A stretch of 44,229 nt of DNA. It comes from Christensenella sp. UBA6880 (lineage in GTDB: Bacteria; Bacillota; Clostridia; Christensenellales; CAG-917). The number at the start of each line of letters is the position of its first letter. The stretch's first letter is position 1. Shown one piece after another: positions 7,757-15,491 of the stretch. The stretch is from the NCBI GenBank assembly GCA_002449145.1, contig DKCG01000012.1:1-44229 (forward strand). Direction: 5' to 3'. The notes under the pieces were generated by a model, which searched no databases, was not told the DNA's origin, and saw only the letters and a list, made by a program, of their open reading frames with translations. The position numbers and the translations under genes are program-made.

Positions 7757-9640
7757 ATGATTAGAAATTTTGCCGATTTGGACAGAACTTGTCAAGATTG
7801 TTCTTCTTGCCTCGACGCGAAGTTTACGGGCAGCGACGGCAGACGTCACGTTGTTTTGTGCGGCGGTACGGGTTGTTTGTCCTCTCATTCCGACGAAATC
7901 AGAGAAGAATTCGTAAAACTTATCAATGAAAAAGGCTTGCACGACAAAGTGACCGTCAACCAAGTGGGTTGCTTTGGTTTCTGCTCGCAAGGACCTTTCG
8001 TTAAAATTTATCCCGAAGATACTCTTTACAGAATGGTCAAAATCGACGACGTGAAAGAAATCGTCGAAAAAGACCTTGAAAACGGTGAAGTCGTTGACAG
8101 ACTTCTTTACGTCGACCCCGTCACCAAAGAAAAAATATCCAAGCAAGACGATATTACGTTCTACAAAAAGCAAGTTCGTATCGCGTTGCACGGCTGCGGA
8201 AGCATCAACCCCGAAAAAATCGAGGAAGCACTCGGCGCAGGTGCGTTCAAAGGACTTGAAAGAGCGCTTCAAATGGACAGACAGGATGTCATCAACGAGA
8301 TTTTGGCTTCCGGCCTTCGCGGACGCGGCGGCGGCGGATTCCCCACGGGCAGAAAGTGGCAATTCGCATACGCTCAACCCGAAGGCGCAAAGTACGTCGT
8401 TTGCAACGGCGACGAAGGCGACCCGGGCGCGTTTATGGACCGTTCCATTCTCGAAGGTAACCCCCTTGCCGTCATCGAAGGTATGATGATTGCAGGTTAC
8501 GCAATCGGCGCGCAAAACGGTTATTTCTACGTCCGCGCGGAATACCCCATAGCAGTCAACAGACTTCGCATCGCAATCAAGCAAGCGGAAGAACTCGGAC
8601 TTTTGGGCGACAACATTCTCGGCACGAACTTCTCGTTCAGAGTGCATATCCGTTTGGGCGCAGGCGCGTTCGTATGCGGTGAAGAAACCGCGCTTCTCAA
8701 CTCGATAGAGGGTAAGAGAGGTATGCCGCGTCCTCGTCCGCCGTTCCCTGCGGTCAAAGGTCTTTGGGGCTCGCCGACAATCGTCAACAACGTCGAAACC
8801 CTCGCGTGCGTTCCTTACATAATGAGAGAAGGCTACGAGAAGTTCACTTGCTTCGGAACAGAAAAATCCAAAGGCACGAAAGTTTTCGCTCTCGGCGGAA
8901 AGGTGAACAACGTCGGTCTCGTCGAAGTGCCTATGGGTACGACTTTGCGCGAACTCATTTACGACATCGGCGGCGGCATTCCGAACGGTAAAAAATTCAA
9001 AGCGATTCAAACGGGCGGTCCGTCGGGCGGATGTCTCACCGCAGACGACCTCGACGCGCTCATCGACTTCGACAACCTCGTCGCAAAAGGCTCTATGATG
9101 GGCAGCGGCGGCGCAATCGTTATGGACGAAGACAACTGTATGGTCGACGTTGCGAAGTTCTATATGGAATTTATCTGCGACGAGTCTTGCGGAAAATGCT
9201 CGCCCTGCCGTATCGGCACGAAGCGTATGCTCGAATTGCTCACCAAAATCACCAAGGGCAAGGCGACTATGGAAGACCTCGACAAACTTATGGATCTTGC
9301 TTCCAACATCAAAAACGACTCTCTCTGCGCGCTCGGTCAAACCGCGCCGAACCCCATTCTTTCCACGCTCGCGCACTTCAAAGACGAATATATCGCGCAC
9401 ATCGTGGACAAAAAATGCCCCGCACACGTTTGCAAGAGCCTTATGAACTACGAGGTTATCGCCGACAAGTGCGTAGGTTGCGGACTCTGCGAGAGAAACT
9501 GCCCCGTGGCTGCAATCCACGCCACCAACTATATCGCCCCCGGTCACAAACTCGCGTCGAGAGAAATCGACAAAGAGAAGTGCATCAAGTGCGGTATGTG
9601 TATTTCCGCTTGCAGACTCAAAGCAATCGAGAAGAAATAA
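7757..9640 (+). CDS. hydB: [FeFe]-hydrogenase beta subunit, NuoF-like flavoprotein
   Basis: This 627-aa subunit oxidises or reduces NAD(H) with FMN. An N-terminal [2Fe-2S] thioredoxin-like part (about 1-105) has cysteines in LCGGTGC and GCFGFC. The FMN/NADH domain has GLRGRGGGGFPTGRKW near 186-200 and NGDEGDPGAFMDR. A NuoF-type [4Fe-4S] site has ESCGKCSPCRIGTKR near 475. The C-terminus has two ferredoxin clusters, CVGCGLCERNCP and CIKCGMCISAC. This full set of extra domains is characteristic of HydB of electron-bifurcating or confurcating hydrogenases rather than of complex I. Electron bifurcation is inferred from family and operon, not proven by sequence. Confidence 0.95.
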   Translation: MIRNFADLDRTCQDCSSCLDAKFTGSDGRRHVVLCGGTGCLSSHSDEIREEFVKLINEKGLHDKVTVNQVGCFGFCSQGPFVKIYPEDTLYRMVKIDDVKEIVEKDLENGEVVDRLLYVDPVTKEKISKQDDITFYKKQVRIALHGCGSINPEKIEEALGAGAFKGLERALQMDRQDVINEILASGLRGRGGGGFPTGRKWQFAYAQPEGAKYVVCNGDEGDPGAFMDRSILEGNPLAVIEGMMIAGYAIGAQNGYFYVRAEYPIAVNRLRIAIKQAEELGLLGDNILGTNFSFRVHIRLGAGAFVCGEETALLNSIEGKRGMPRPRPPFPAVKGLWGSPTIVNNVETLACVPYIMREGYEKFTCFGTEKSKGTKVFALGGKVNNVGLVEVPMGTTLRELIYDIGGGIPNGKKFKAIQTGGPSGGCLTADDLDALIDFDNLVAKGSMMGSGGAIVMDEDNCMVDVAKFYMEFICDESCGKCSPCRIGTKRMLELLTKITKGKATMEDLDKLMDLASNIKNDSLCALGQTAPNPILSTLAHFKDEYIAHIVDKKCPAHVCKSLMNYEVIADKCVGCGLCERNCPVAAIHATNYIAPGHKLASREIDKEKCIKCGMCISACRLKAIEKK

Positions 9641-9652
9641 GGAGAGAGGATT

Positions 9653-11419
9653 ATGGCGAAAATCAATATAAAAATCGAAGGCGTACCTTATCAAGTCGAA
9701 CAAGGTATGACGATACTCGAAGCCGCAAAGGCTTGCGGATACGAAATTCCGTCCCTTTGCGCATATAATCACGGCGAATGTTCGCAAGGTTCTTGCCGCG
9801 TATGTCTTGTCGAAGCAACCGGCGCGAGAGGTCTCGTGGCGTCTTGCGTTTATCCCGTCGCAGAGGGTATGGAAATCACCATTTCTTCCCCCAAAGCGGT
9901 GCAGGCAAGAAGATCGTCCGTCGAACTTTTGCTTTCAAACCACAACAGAAACTGCCAAGAGTGCGACAAAAACGGTAAGTGCGAACTTTTGCACGTCGCA
10001 ATCATCACCGGCGCAAGAGACGGTCTTTACGAGGGTGAACAAACGCCCGTAACCGTAGACGCCGCTACGCCGTCAATCAAGAGAGACACCTCGAAGTGCG
10101 TGCTTTGCGGCAGATGTATCGAAAGATGCAAAAACGCGCACGGACTTTCCGTTCTCGGATTTGAAAAGAGAGGTTTCAAAACAATCGTCGCACCCGCGCA
10201 AAACAGAAGTTTTGCCGACTCGCCGTGTATCCTTTGCGGTCAATGCGTAAGCGTTTGCCCCACGGGCGCGCTTATGGAAGTGAGCGAAATAGACAAGGTC
10301 GACGAGGCGTTCAAACAAGGCAAATACGTTGTCGTTCAAACCGCGCCCGCAGTTCGCGCCGCTCTCGGCGAAGAATTCGATATGCCGATCGGCACTCTCG
10401 TCACGGGCAAAATGGTCGCGGCTTTGCGTAGACTCGGATTCAAAAAGGTGTTCGACACCAACTTCGGCGCAGACCTCACCATTATGGAAGAAGCAACCGA
10501 ACTTCTCACTCGCGTGAAAGAGGGCGGTACTCTTCCGATGATCACGTCTTGCTCACCCGGTTGGATCAACTATGCGGAATATTACTACGGGGATTTGCTC
10601 GGACATCTGTCTTCTTGCAAATCGCCTCACGAAATGTTCGGCGCAATCCTCAAAACCTATTATGCGGAACAAAACGGAATCAAACCCGAAGATATGTTCG
10701 TCGTGTCCGTTATGCCTTGCACCGCAAAGAAGTTCGAAAAGGAAAGAAAGCAACTTATGGTCAACGGACTCAAAGACGTTGACGCCGTTCTCACCACCAG
10801 AGAACTTGCAAAACTCATCAAACGCGCGGGTATCCGCTTTACCAAACTTCCCGACGAGCAATTCGACAACGACATCGTCGGCGAATACACGGGCGCAGGC
10901 GTCATTTTCGGCGCAACGGGCGGCGTTATGGAAGCGGCTTTGCGTACTGCCGCTTACGTTCTCGAAGGCAAAGAACTCAAACATGTCGAACTTCAAGACG
11001 TGCGCGGTATGCAAGGTATCAAGGAAGCCACCTACAATCTCGGCGGTATGGATGTCAAAGTTGCGGTTGCTTCGGGTATGAAGAACGCAAAAGTCTTGCT
11101 CGACCAAATCAGAGAAGGCAAGAGTCCTTATCACTTCATCGAGATTATGGGCTGCCCCGGCGGTTGCGTTGCAGGCGGCGGACAACCGTTCGTCAAACCT
11201 TGCTTCCTTCCCAACGAGGACGACGACATTCTCGACACCTTCCGCGATAAACGTGCAACCGCACTTTACAAAGAAGATGAGAGCAAAGAAATACGCGTAT
11301 CTCACCGCAACGAACAAGTCAAGAAACTTTATGCCGAGTTCTTGGGCGAACCGAACAGCCATTTGGCGCACGAGTTGTTGCATACGTCGTATGCTGCTCG
11401 CACTCGATTCCCCGACTAA
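9653..11419 (+). CDS. hydA: [FeFe]-hydrogenase catalytic alpha subunit
   Basis: This 588-aa subunit carries the H-cluster that reversibly reduces protons to hydrogen. Domains in order are: plant-type [2Fe-2S] (cysteines 36-65); a His-Cys3 [4Fe-4S] site (His97, Cys101, 104, 110); two ferredoxin clusters (Cys149/152/155/159 and 192/195/198/202); and the H-cluster domain (about 220-588). All three hydrogenase signatures are intact: L1 TSCSPGW (Cys300), L2 MPCTAKK (Cys355) and L3 MGCPGGC (Cys501, Cys505). GGAGAGAGG precedes the ATG. No HydE, HydF or HydG maturases are seen in the window, so they must be encoded elsewhere. The gene ends inside a long inverted repeat. Confidence 0.96.
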   Translation: MAKINIKIEGVPYQVEQGMTILEAAKACGYEIPSLCAYNHGECSQGSCRVCLVEATGARGLVASCVYPVAEGMEITISSPKAVQARRSSVELLLSNHNRNCQECDKNGKCELLHVAIITGARDGLYEGEQTPVTVDAATPSIKRDTSKCVLCGRCIERCKNAHGLSVLGFEKRGFKTIVAPAQNRSFADSPCILCGQCVSVCPTGALMEVSEIDKVDEAFKQGKYVVVQTAPAVRAALGEEFDMPIGTLVTGKMVAALRRLGFKKVFDTNFGADLTIMEEATELLTRVKEGGTLPMITSCSPGWINYAEYYYGDLLGHLSSCKSPHEMFGAILKTYYAEQNGIKPEDMFVVSVMPCTAKKFEKERKQLMVNGLKDVDAVLTTRELAKLIKRAGIRFTKLPDEQFDNDIVGEYTGAGVIFGATGGVMEAALRTAAYVLEGKELKHVELQDVRGMQGIKEATYNLGGMDVKVAVASGMKNAKVLLDQIREGKSPYHFIEIMGCPGGCVAGGGQPFVKPCFLPNEDDDILDTFRDKRATALYKEDESKEIRVSHRNEQVKKLYAEFLGEPNSHLAHELLHTSYAARTRFPD

Positions 11420-11543
11420 AATTGTGTGATTGAGCGACTAACTGTGTTAACGCCCTTTTGCGCACCCGTCACGTACGATTAGTACGTTAGGCGGGTTTGC
11501 AAAAGGGCGTTTCCTTGTTATTCATCTCAATCACGCAATTTTA
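11417..11543. repeat. Nested inverted repeat with covarying core (copy A), also a hairpin end for the hyd operon
   Basis: Three nested helices follow hydA. The outer 18-bp stem (11417-11434 with 11526-11543) starts within the TAA stop. A perfect 13-bp stem pairs 11449-11461 with 11499-11511. The core pairs ACCCG (11464-11468) with CGGGT (11492-11496), then CGTAC (11472-11476) with GTACG (11482-11486). Unpaired TCA (11469-11471) and TTAGG (11487-11491) remain. The same plan recurs at 19465-19571 with different paired bases. It may terminate transcription, although the T run is short (TTTCCTTGTT). Confidence 0.8.
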
Positions 11544-11752
11544 GTGCAACATATAAAACAATAAAAACACTTATATTATCAAAAATAAATCCACTTATAT
11601 TCAATTCTTTTTTTACTTCAATTCAATCAAATATAATCATCAAAAAATAATAATCTTCCATGCAATAAACTTTCATTGTCCTTTCATAAAATAAAAAATA
11701 AAAGACGCAATGCGCCCTTTATTTATACTTTTTTAATTCTTAAACTCTCGTT
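11544..11752 (-). terminator. AT-rich gap with terminator for the small-protein pair
   Basis: Most of this gap is AT-rich with no gene. At 11687-11720 the minus strand has a 9-bp stem (AAAGGGCGC/GCGTCTTTT, with wobble pairs) and an ATT loop, followed by a T-rich run. This should end the leftward transcript of the two small genes. Confidence 0.6.
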
Positions 11753-11908
11753 TCAGTGGGTTAAAATATATTTTTCCAAATCGCTGAACCAATCGAAACG
11801 AAGTTCCTCGCCGTCGATTTTCACCGTGACGGGGAAGTGACAAAAAGCAAACTCGCATAGAGCCTGCTTCTTGTCGTCGTATGTTTTGTTTTCAAATTCT
11901 ATCGTCAT
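11753..11908 (-). CDS. Small hypothetical protein (51 aa)
   Basis: This 51-aa protein is acidic and aromatic, starting MTIEFENKTYDDK and ending FDWFSDLEKYILTH. The open frame extends 13 codons further upstream, but I chose ATG 11908. It lies one base after the stop of the upstream small gene (TGATATG), which suggests translational coupling. I recognise no family. A role linked to its membrane-protein partner is inferred from the coupling only. Confidence 0.55.
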   Translation of the reverse strand: MTIEFENKTYDDKKQALCEFAFCHFPVTVKIDGEELRFDWFSDLEKYILTH

Positions 11909-11909
11909 A

Positions 11910-12134
11910 TCAGCAGTTGAGAAGACGCCAAATCGACTTGTTGACAATCATCATAATGAGGTCAACAATCCATACGATGTTGAAACCGAAAATCAAACGA
12001 AGAAGTCCTGCAACGATTTTGCCTTCCGAAAATCTTGTGACTGCGCCGAGAATCCACGACGTGACGGGAATGATTGCAAGAATAAGACTTACGATACGAC
12101 TAAGTCCGAAGTAATCGCTTTTACGTTTTGCCAT
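11910..12134 (-). CDS. Small membrane protein (74 aa, two spans)
   Basis: This 74-aa protein has a charged start (MAKRKSDYFGLS) and two hydrophobic stretches, at about 13-33 and 42-66, separated by a short basic loop. Very similar short two-span proteins occur widely in Bacillota and Mollicutes without a known function. GTGAGGA seven bases before ATG supports the start. It is the first gene of a two-gene leftward unit with the 51-aa protein. Confidence 0.7.
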   Translation of the reverse strand: MAKRKSDYFGLSRIVSLILAIIPVTSWILGAVTRFSEGKIVAGLLRLIFGFNIVWIVDLIMMIVNKSIWRLLNC

Positions 12135-12340
12135 AATAAATCCTCACATAGTTATTTTTTAGGAATTATCCTACGTCAAGTATATTAACACATCGTCGGA
12201 AAAATGTAAATATCGATTGAAAAATTACAGGCGTTTTTTTGCGATTTTTGATATTTTTTCGACGGTTTTTCGCCGCTTTTCGGACGACGATTTTTTTTTA
12301 TTTTTTGAAAAAAATTTTTAAACATATTTCAATTATGCTA

Positions 12341-12369
12341 TTGAAAAGGGACAATAGGTTTGCTACAAT
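12341..12369 (+). promoter_or_regulatory. Sigma-A promoter for the sugar symporter
   Basis: TTGAAA (12341-12346), a 17-bp spacer and TACAAT (12364-12369) lie 28 bases before the ATG. Confidence 0.8.
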
Positions 12370-12397
12370 AAACATATTAAGCATAAAGGGGACAATT

Positions 12398-14095
12398 ATG
12401 CAGGAAGAAACAAACGTATCGGCAGTTTCAAGTGCCGAAGGTGCAAATCCTTTGCAACCGAGCGAAAAACTCTCTAATCGCAATCTTTTTATGTACGCTC
12501 TCGGCACGTTCGGACGAGATTTTCTGTACAATTTATTCAACGGCTATCTTTTGTCGTTTTGCGTATTCACCAAAAACCTGAATACGGCTCAATTTACGGC
12601 AATCACGTTTATCATCGTTGCCGCGAGAATTTTCGACGCGTTCAACGACCCGATTATGGGCGGCATCGTGGAAAACACTCGCACCAAATGGGGCAAGTAT
12701 AAGCCGTGGCAACTTATTGGTTGCGTGACGACGGCGGGCGTAATTATCACGCTGTTCTGCGTGCCTGCGCAAGGGTGGGCGTTTATCGGATTGCTTGCCG
12801 CAATGTACTTCCTTTTCAGCATAACGTACACGATGAACGACATTTCCTATTGGGGAATGATGCCCTCGCTTACGAGCGATCCGCACGACCGTGACAAACT
12901 TATGACTTTCACGCAAATAGTCGTAGGTCTTGCGGGCGGACTTTGCGGACTTGTCGTTCCCACGTTCGCAATGGGCGATCATCCTCTCGGCGGAAGCGCG
13001 ACGAGTGCGTTTGCGATTATGGGTATATTTGCAGGCGTAATTATGGTTGCGTTCCAGATGTTTACGATATTAGGCGTGAAAGAAAAGCCTTTGTCTACGC
13101 ATTTGATGAAAACGCCGCCGATGAAAGTCAAAGACATGTTCAAGGTGCTCACGAAAAACGATCAACTGTTGTGGAGCACGCTTGTGTTGCTTCTTTACTC
13201 GACGGGTACGGGGGTTGTGAACGGCGGTCTCGGAATGATGTACGTCTATTTCGACAATGCGTACAACGGCACGCTTTGGATGTTGTTCGGCATCGGATTT
13301 GCCGCAGTATCTGCGGTGTTTACCGTGTTTTATCCTGCGATTTCAAAAAAATTCGGCCGTGACAAACTCATATATTCGGGCGGAATTTCACTCATAATCG
13401 GATATGCTTTGATGATGATTTTCGGTTTGACGGTTCCAAAAATCCATTTGTTCAGCGTGTTGGGGATGGACTTCAATTTGCGCTTTATTCTGATGCTCAT
13501 AGCAAACACGATTGCGGGTTGGAGCGGCGGATTCTATATGATTATGGTCATCAACATCGCAAATACGGTCGAGTACAACGAGTATAAGACGGGAAGACGC
13601 GACGAGGGCTTGATTTTTGCACTTCGTCCGTTCACGGCAAAACTCTCGTCTGCACTCAATCAGGGCATAGTGTCGCTCGTGTACATTGTCGCAGGCGTTC
13701 TCACTTACACCAACCGTATCACCGACATAGACAGAAAACTTAGTTCCGAAACCTACGAACACGTCATTGCCGACGTTCAAGCCAACGGACAGGACAGTAT
13801 AAAGATTTTGCTTGCGTGTATGTGCCTGATTCCTATGGTGTTTATGGCGATAACGCTTATTATATACAAAAAGAAGTTCAAACTGAACGAAGCCAAAATG
13901 ACCGAAATGGCAACCGTAATCCAAGCGCGCAAAGCCGAAGAAGAAGCAGTCGAAACGGAAGAAGCGCAGGTGGAAATGACCGAAGTCGAAAACGAACTTA
14001 AACACGGCGACGTCGAAACGCAAGAAGAGCAATCCGTAGACGAAAATCTTGCCGTTGCGTCCGACAACTCTCAAGACATAGAAAATAACATTTAA
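12398..14095 (+). CDS. GPH-family (MelB-like) sugar:cation symporter
   Basis: This 565-aa integral membrane protein has about 12 hydrophobic segments. The N-terminus matches the glycoside-pentoside-hexuronide family: FGRDFLYNLFNGYL, then DAFNDPIMGGIVENTRTKWGKYKPW, which includes the Asp residues that in MelB bind the cation and sugar. The mid-protein NDISYWGMMPSL also fits. The cytoplasmic C-terminal tail (about 500-565) is unusually acidic, rich in Glu and Val, and lacks the PTS-IIA domain seen in some relatives. The upstream open frame is ignored because AAAGGGG and the promoter fix ATG 12398. Substrate cannot be assigned; no glycosidase is adjacent. Confidence 0.88.
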   Translation: MQEETNVSAVSSAEGANPLQPSEKLSNRNLFMYALGTFGRDFLYNLFNGYLLSFCVFTKNLNTAQFTAITFIIVAARIFDAFNDPIMGGIVENTRTKWGKYKPWQLIGCVTTAGVIITLFCVPAQGWAFIGLLAAMYFLFSITYTMNDISYWGMMPSLTSDPHDRDKLMTFTQIVVGLAGGLCGLVVPTFAMGDHPLGGSATSAFAIMGIFAGVIMVAFQMFTILGVKEKPLSTHLMKTPPMKVKDMFKVLTKNDQLLWSTLVLLLYSTGTGVVNGGLGMMYVYFDNAYNGTLWMLFGIGFAAVSAVFTVFYPAISKKFGRDKLIYSGGISLIIGYALMMIFGLTVPKIHLFSVLGMDFNLRFILMLIANTIAGWSGGFYMIMVINIANTVEYNEYKTGRRDEGLIFALRPFTAKLSSALNQGIVSLVYIVAGVLTYTNRITDIDRKLSSETYEHVIADVQANGQDSIKILLACMCLIPMVFMAITLIIYKKKFKLNEAKMTEMATVIQARKAEEEAVETEEAQVEMTEVENELKHGDVETQEEQSVDENLAVASDNSQDIENNI

Positions 14096-14238
14096 CAAAT
14101 TAATTGCTCAAACGGCGTTGCGGTGGAAGCAACAAACGAAAGTTTATTGCTTAACACCGCACTTTTTTCGCAATTTCTAACCGCGCAGAGAATCTTTGCT
14201 GTCAAAACAAGACGGATAAAGCCACAAACCACAGTTTC

Positions 14239-14295
14239 GCAAGATTATCTGCTTGGTGAGTGCGTGCTTTGCACGCGAGCGGAAAATTTGAATTT
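14239..14295. repeat. Two adjacent palindromes after the symporter
   Basis: GCGTGC-ttt-GCACGC is followed by GGAAAATT-tg-AATTTTCC. These belong to the hairpin-rich style of this genome's intergenic regions. The whole 14096-14626 gap has no supported gene. Confidence 0.6.
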
Positions 14296-14301
14296 TCCAT
14301 A

Positions 14302-14402
14302 TGTCATTCTAAGGAAACGAAGTGACCGTGAGAACCCGGCGTAGCGAAATGCGGCTTCGCCTTGATTGCCACGTTGCAACTTTGTTGCACCTCGCAATGA
14401 CA
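14302..14402. repeat. 101-bp inverted-repeat element (MITE- or REP-like)
   Basis: The element begins TGTCATT and ends AATGACA, and has inner pairing around GTTGCAAC-ttt-GTTGCAC and a GCGAAATGCGGCTTCGC hairpin. Its sequence resembles the widespread bacterial repeat that reads GTCATTGCGAGG...GTGGCAATC on the other strand. It has no coding capacity. Confidence 0.6.
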
Positions 14403-14426
14403 AACGGATAAATTGAATATTTCCGC

Positions 14427-14515
14427 AACCCAAACGAAGTTTGGATATCATCGTGTAATATGCACGATATCACCACGAAGTGATTTCATCGCCATAGGCG
14501 ATATCGTTTATTTTT
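14427..14515. repeat. Hairpin array sharing 29 identical bases with the malQ-dhaKL gap
   Basis: 14427-14455 is identical to 2364-2392. Four hairpins follow one another: CCAAAC/GTTTGG (14430-14444), ATCGTG/CACGAT, ATCAC/GTGAT and ATCGCC/GGCGAT. Each later hairpin begins AT and ends AT, with a changed stem. Confidence 0.75.
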
Positions 14516-14564
14516 GCAAATAAGTGTGATTTTATAATTTAAAAATTACTGCCGTTCTTCGTTC

Positions 14565-14593
14565 TTTACAAATATCCCGTTCAATGATACAAT
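14565..14593 (+). promoter_or_regulatory. Sigma-A promoter for the patatin gene
   Basis: TTTACA (14565-14570), 17 bp and TACAAT (14588-14593) lie 33 bases before the ATG. Confidence 0.75.
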
Positions 14594-14626
14594 TATCTAA
14601 AAATAATACTTATTTTAGGGTTACAA

Positions 14627-15442
14627 ATGAGCAAAGAAAGACAAAAGTTAGGTTTGGTTCTCGAGGGCGGCGGCGTTAAGGGCGCATATCAAATCGGCGC
14701 GCTTATGGCAATTAGAGAACTTATGGTTGACTTCGACGGCGTCGCGGGTACGTCCATAGGCGCGATAAACGGCGCGATATTCCTCGAAGGCGGCTACGCT
14801 AAACTGTTCGACGTGTGGAACGAAATTAAAACCAACACCGTATTCGATTTGAGTGACGAAGAACTCGACGAATTGAACGGCTTGGATTTGCGCCCCGCAA
14901 TTCTGAAAATAGTGGCGGAAAAACGACTCAAAACTTTCAAGATGCTCGAATCTTCCTATCTTAAATCGCAAAAGTTTTTTGAAACGATAGTGAACGAAGA
15001 CGACATTCGCGCTTCGGGCAAGGACTACGGACTCGTTGCGTTCAATATCAGCGATATGCAACCCTTTGAAAAGATGATGAGCGAAATAGACGAGGGAAAA
15101 CTCGTGGATTATATCATTGCTTCCGCAACGTTCCCGATTTTTCCGCCCAAAGTCATAGACGAGAAAAAGTACATCGACGGCGGCGTTTACGACAATATGC
15201 CGATAAATCTGCTCACGAGGCACGGTTACGACAAAATGCTCGTGATTCGCACGAACGTCGAAAGCAAGCAACCCAAGCGCAAAGTCGAGGGCAATCCGAA
15301 TCTCTTTTACATTATCCCCAAAGAGGATCTCGGACCTGCTATGGCGTTTTCCAAAACTCGTATCCACGCATATATGCAGATGGGCTACGACGATACGAAA
15401 GAACTGATGGAAAACGGTCTTTCCGAGTTTTTGCTCGGCTGA
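14627..15442 (+). CDS. Patatin-like phospholipase
   Basis: This 271-aa cytoplasmic or peripheral hydrolase of the patatin/RssA-like family uses a Ser-Asp dyad. The oxyanion loop GGGVKG is at 14-19, the nucleophile elbow GTSIG at 41-45 (Ser43) and the DGG motif at 184-186 (Asp184). All catalytic elements are intact. No signal peptide is present, so it probably acts on membrane lipids from the inside. AGGG lies about 7 bases before the ATG. The gene has its own promoter and polA follows 49 bases later. The native lipid substrate is unknown. Confidence 0.9.
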   Translation: MSKERQKLGLVLEGGGVKGAYQIGALMAIRELMVDFDGVAGTSIGAINGAIFLEGGYAKLFDVWNEIKTNTVFDLSDEELDELNGLDLRPAILKIVAEKRLKTFKMLESSYLKSQKFFETIVNEDDIRASGKDYGLVAFNISDMQPFEKMMSEIDEGKLVDYIIASATFPIFPPKVIDEKKYIDGGVYDNMPINLLTRHGYDKMLVIRTNVESKQPKRKVEGNPNLFYIIPKEDLGPAMAFSKTRIHAYMQMGYDDTKELMENGLSEFLLG

Positions 15443-15491
15443 AATCGGCTTAATATCAACGGATTTGTCAATGATAAAATATAGGTGAAAT

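Noticed and set aside
7517..9787. 756-aa open frame on the minus strand opposite hydC-hydB
   Set aside because: It is a mirror of strongly conserved hydrogenase genes. Its composition is Phe/Val/Asp/Arg biased in the way antisense frames of this genome are, and it has no ribosome site.
11464..11496. Structured repeat taken as an integron attC site because of GTTAGGC
   Set aside because: GTTAGGC fits the GTTRRRY half, but the matching RYYYAAC half and the typical extrahelical bases are missing, and no integron integrase or cassette array is present.
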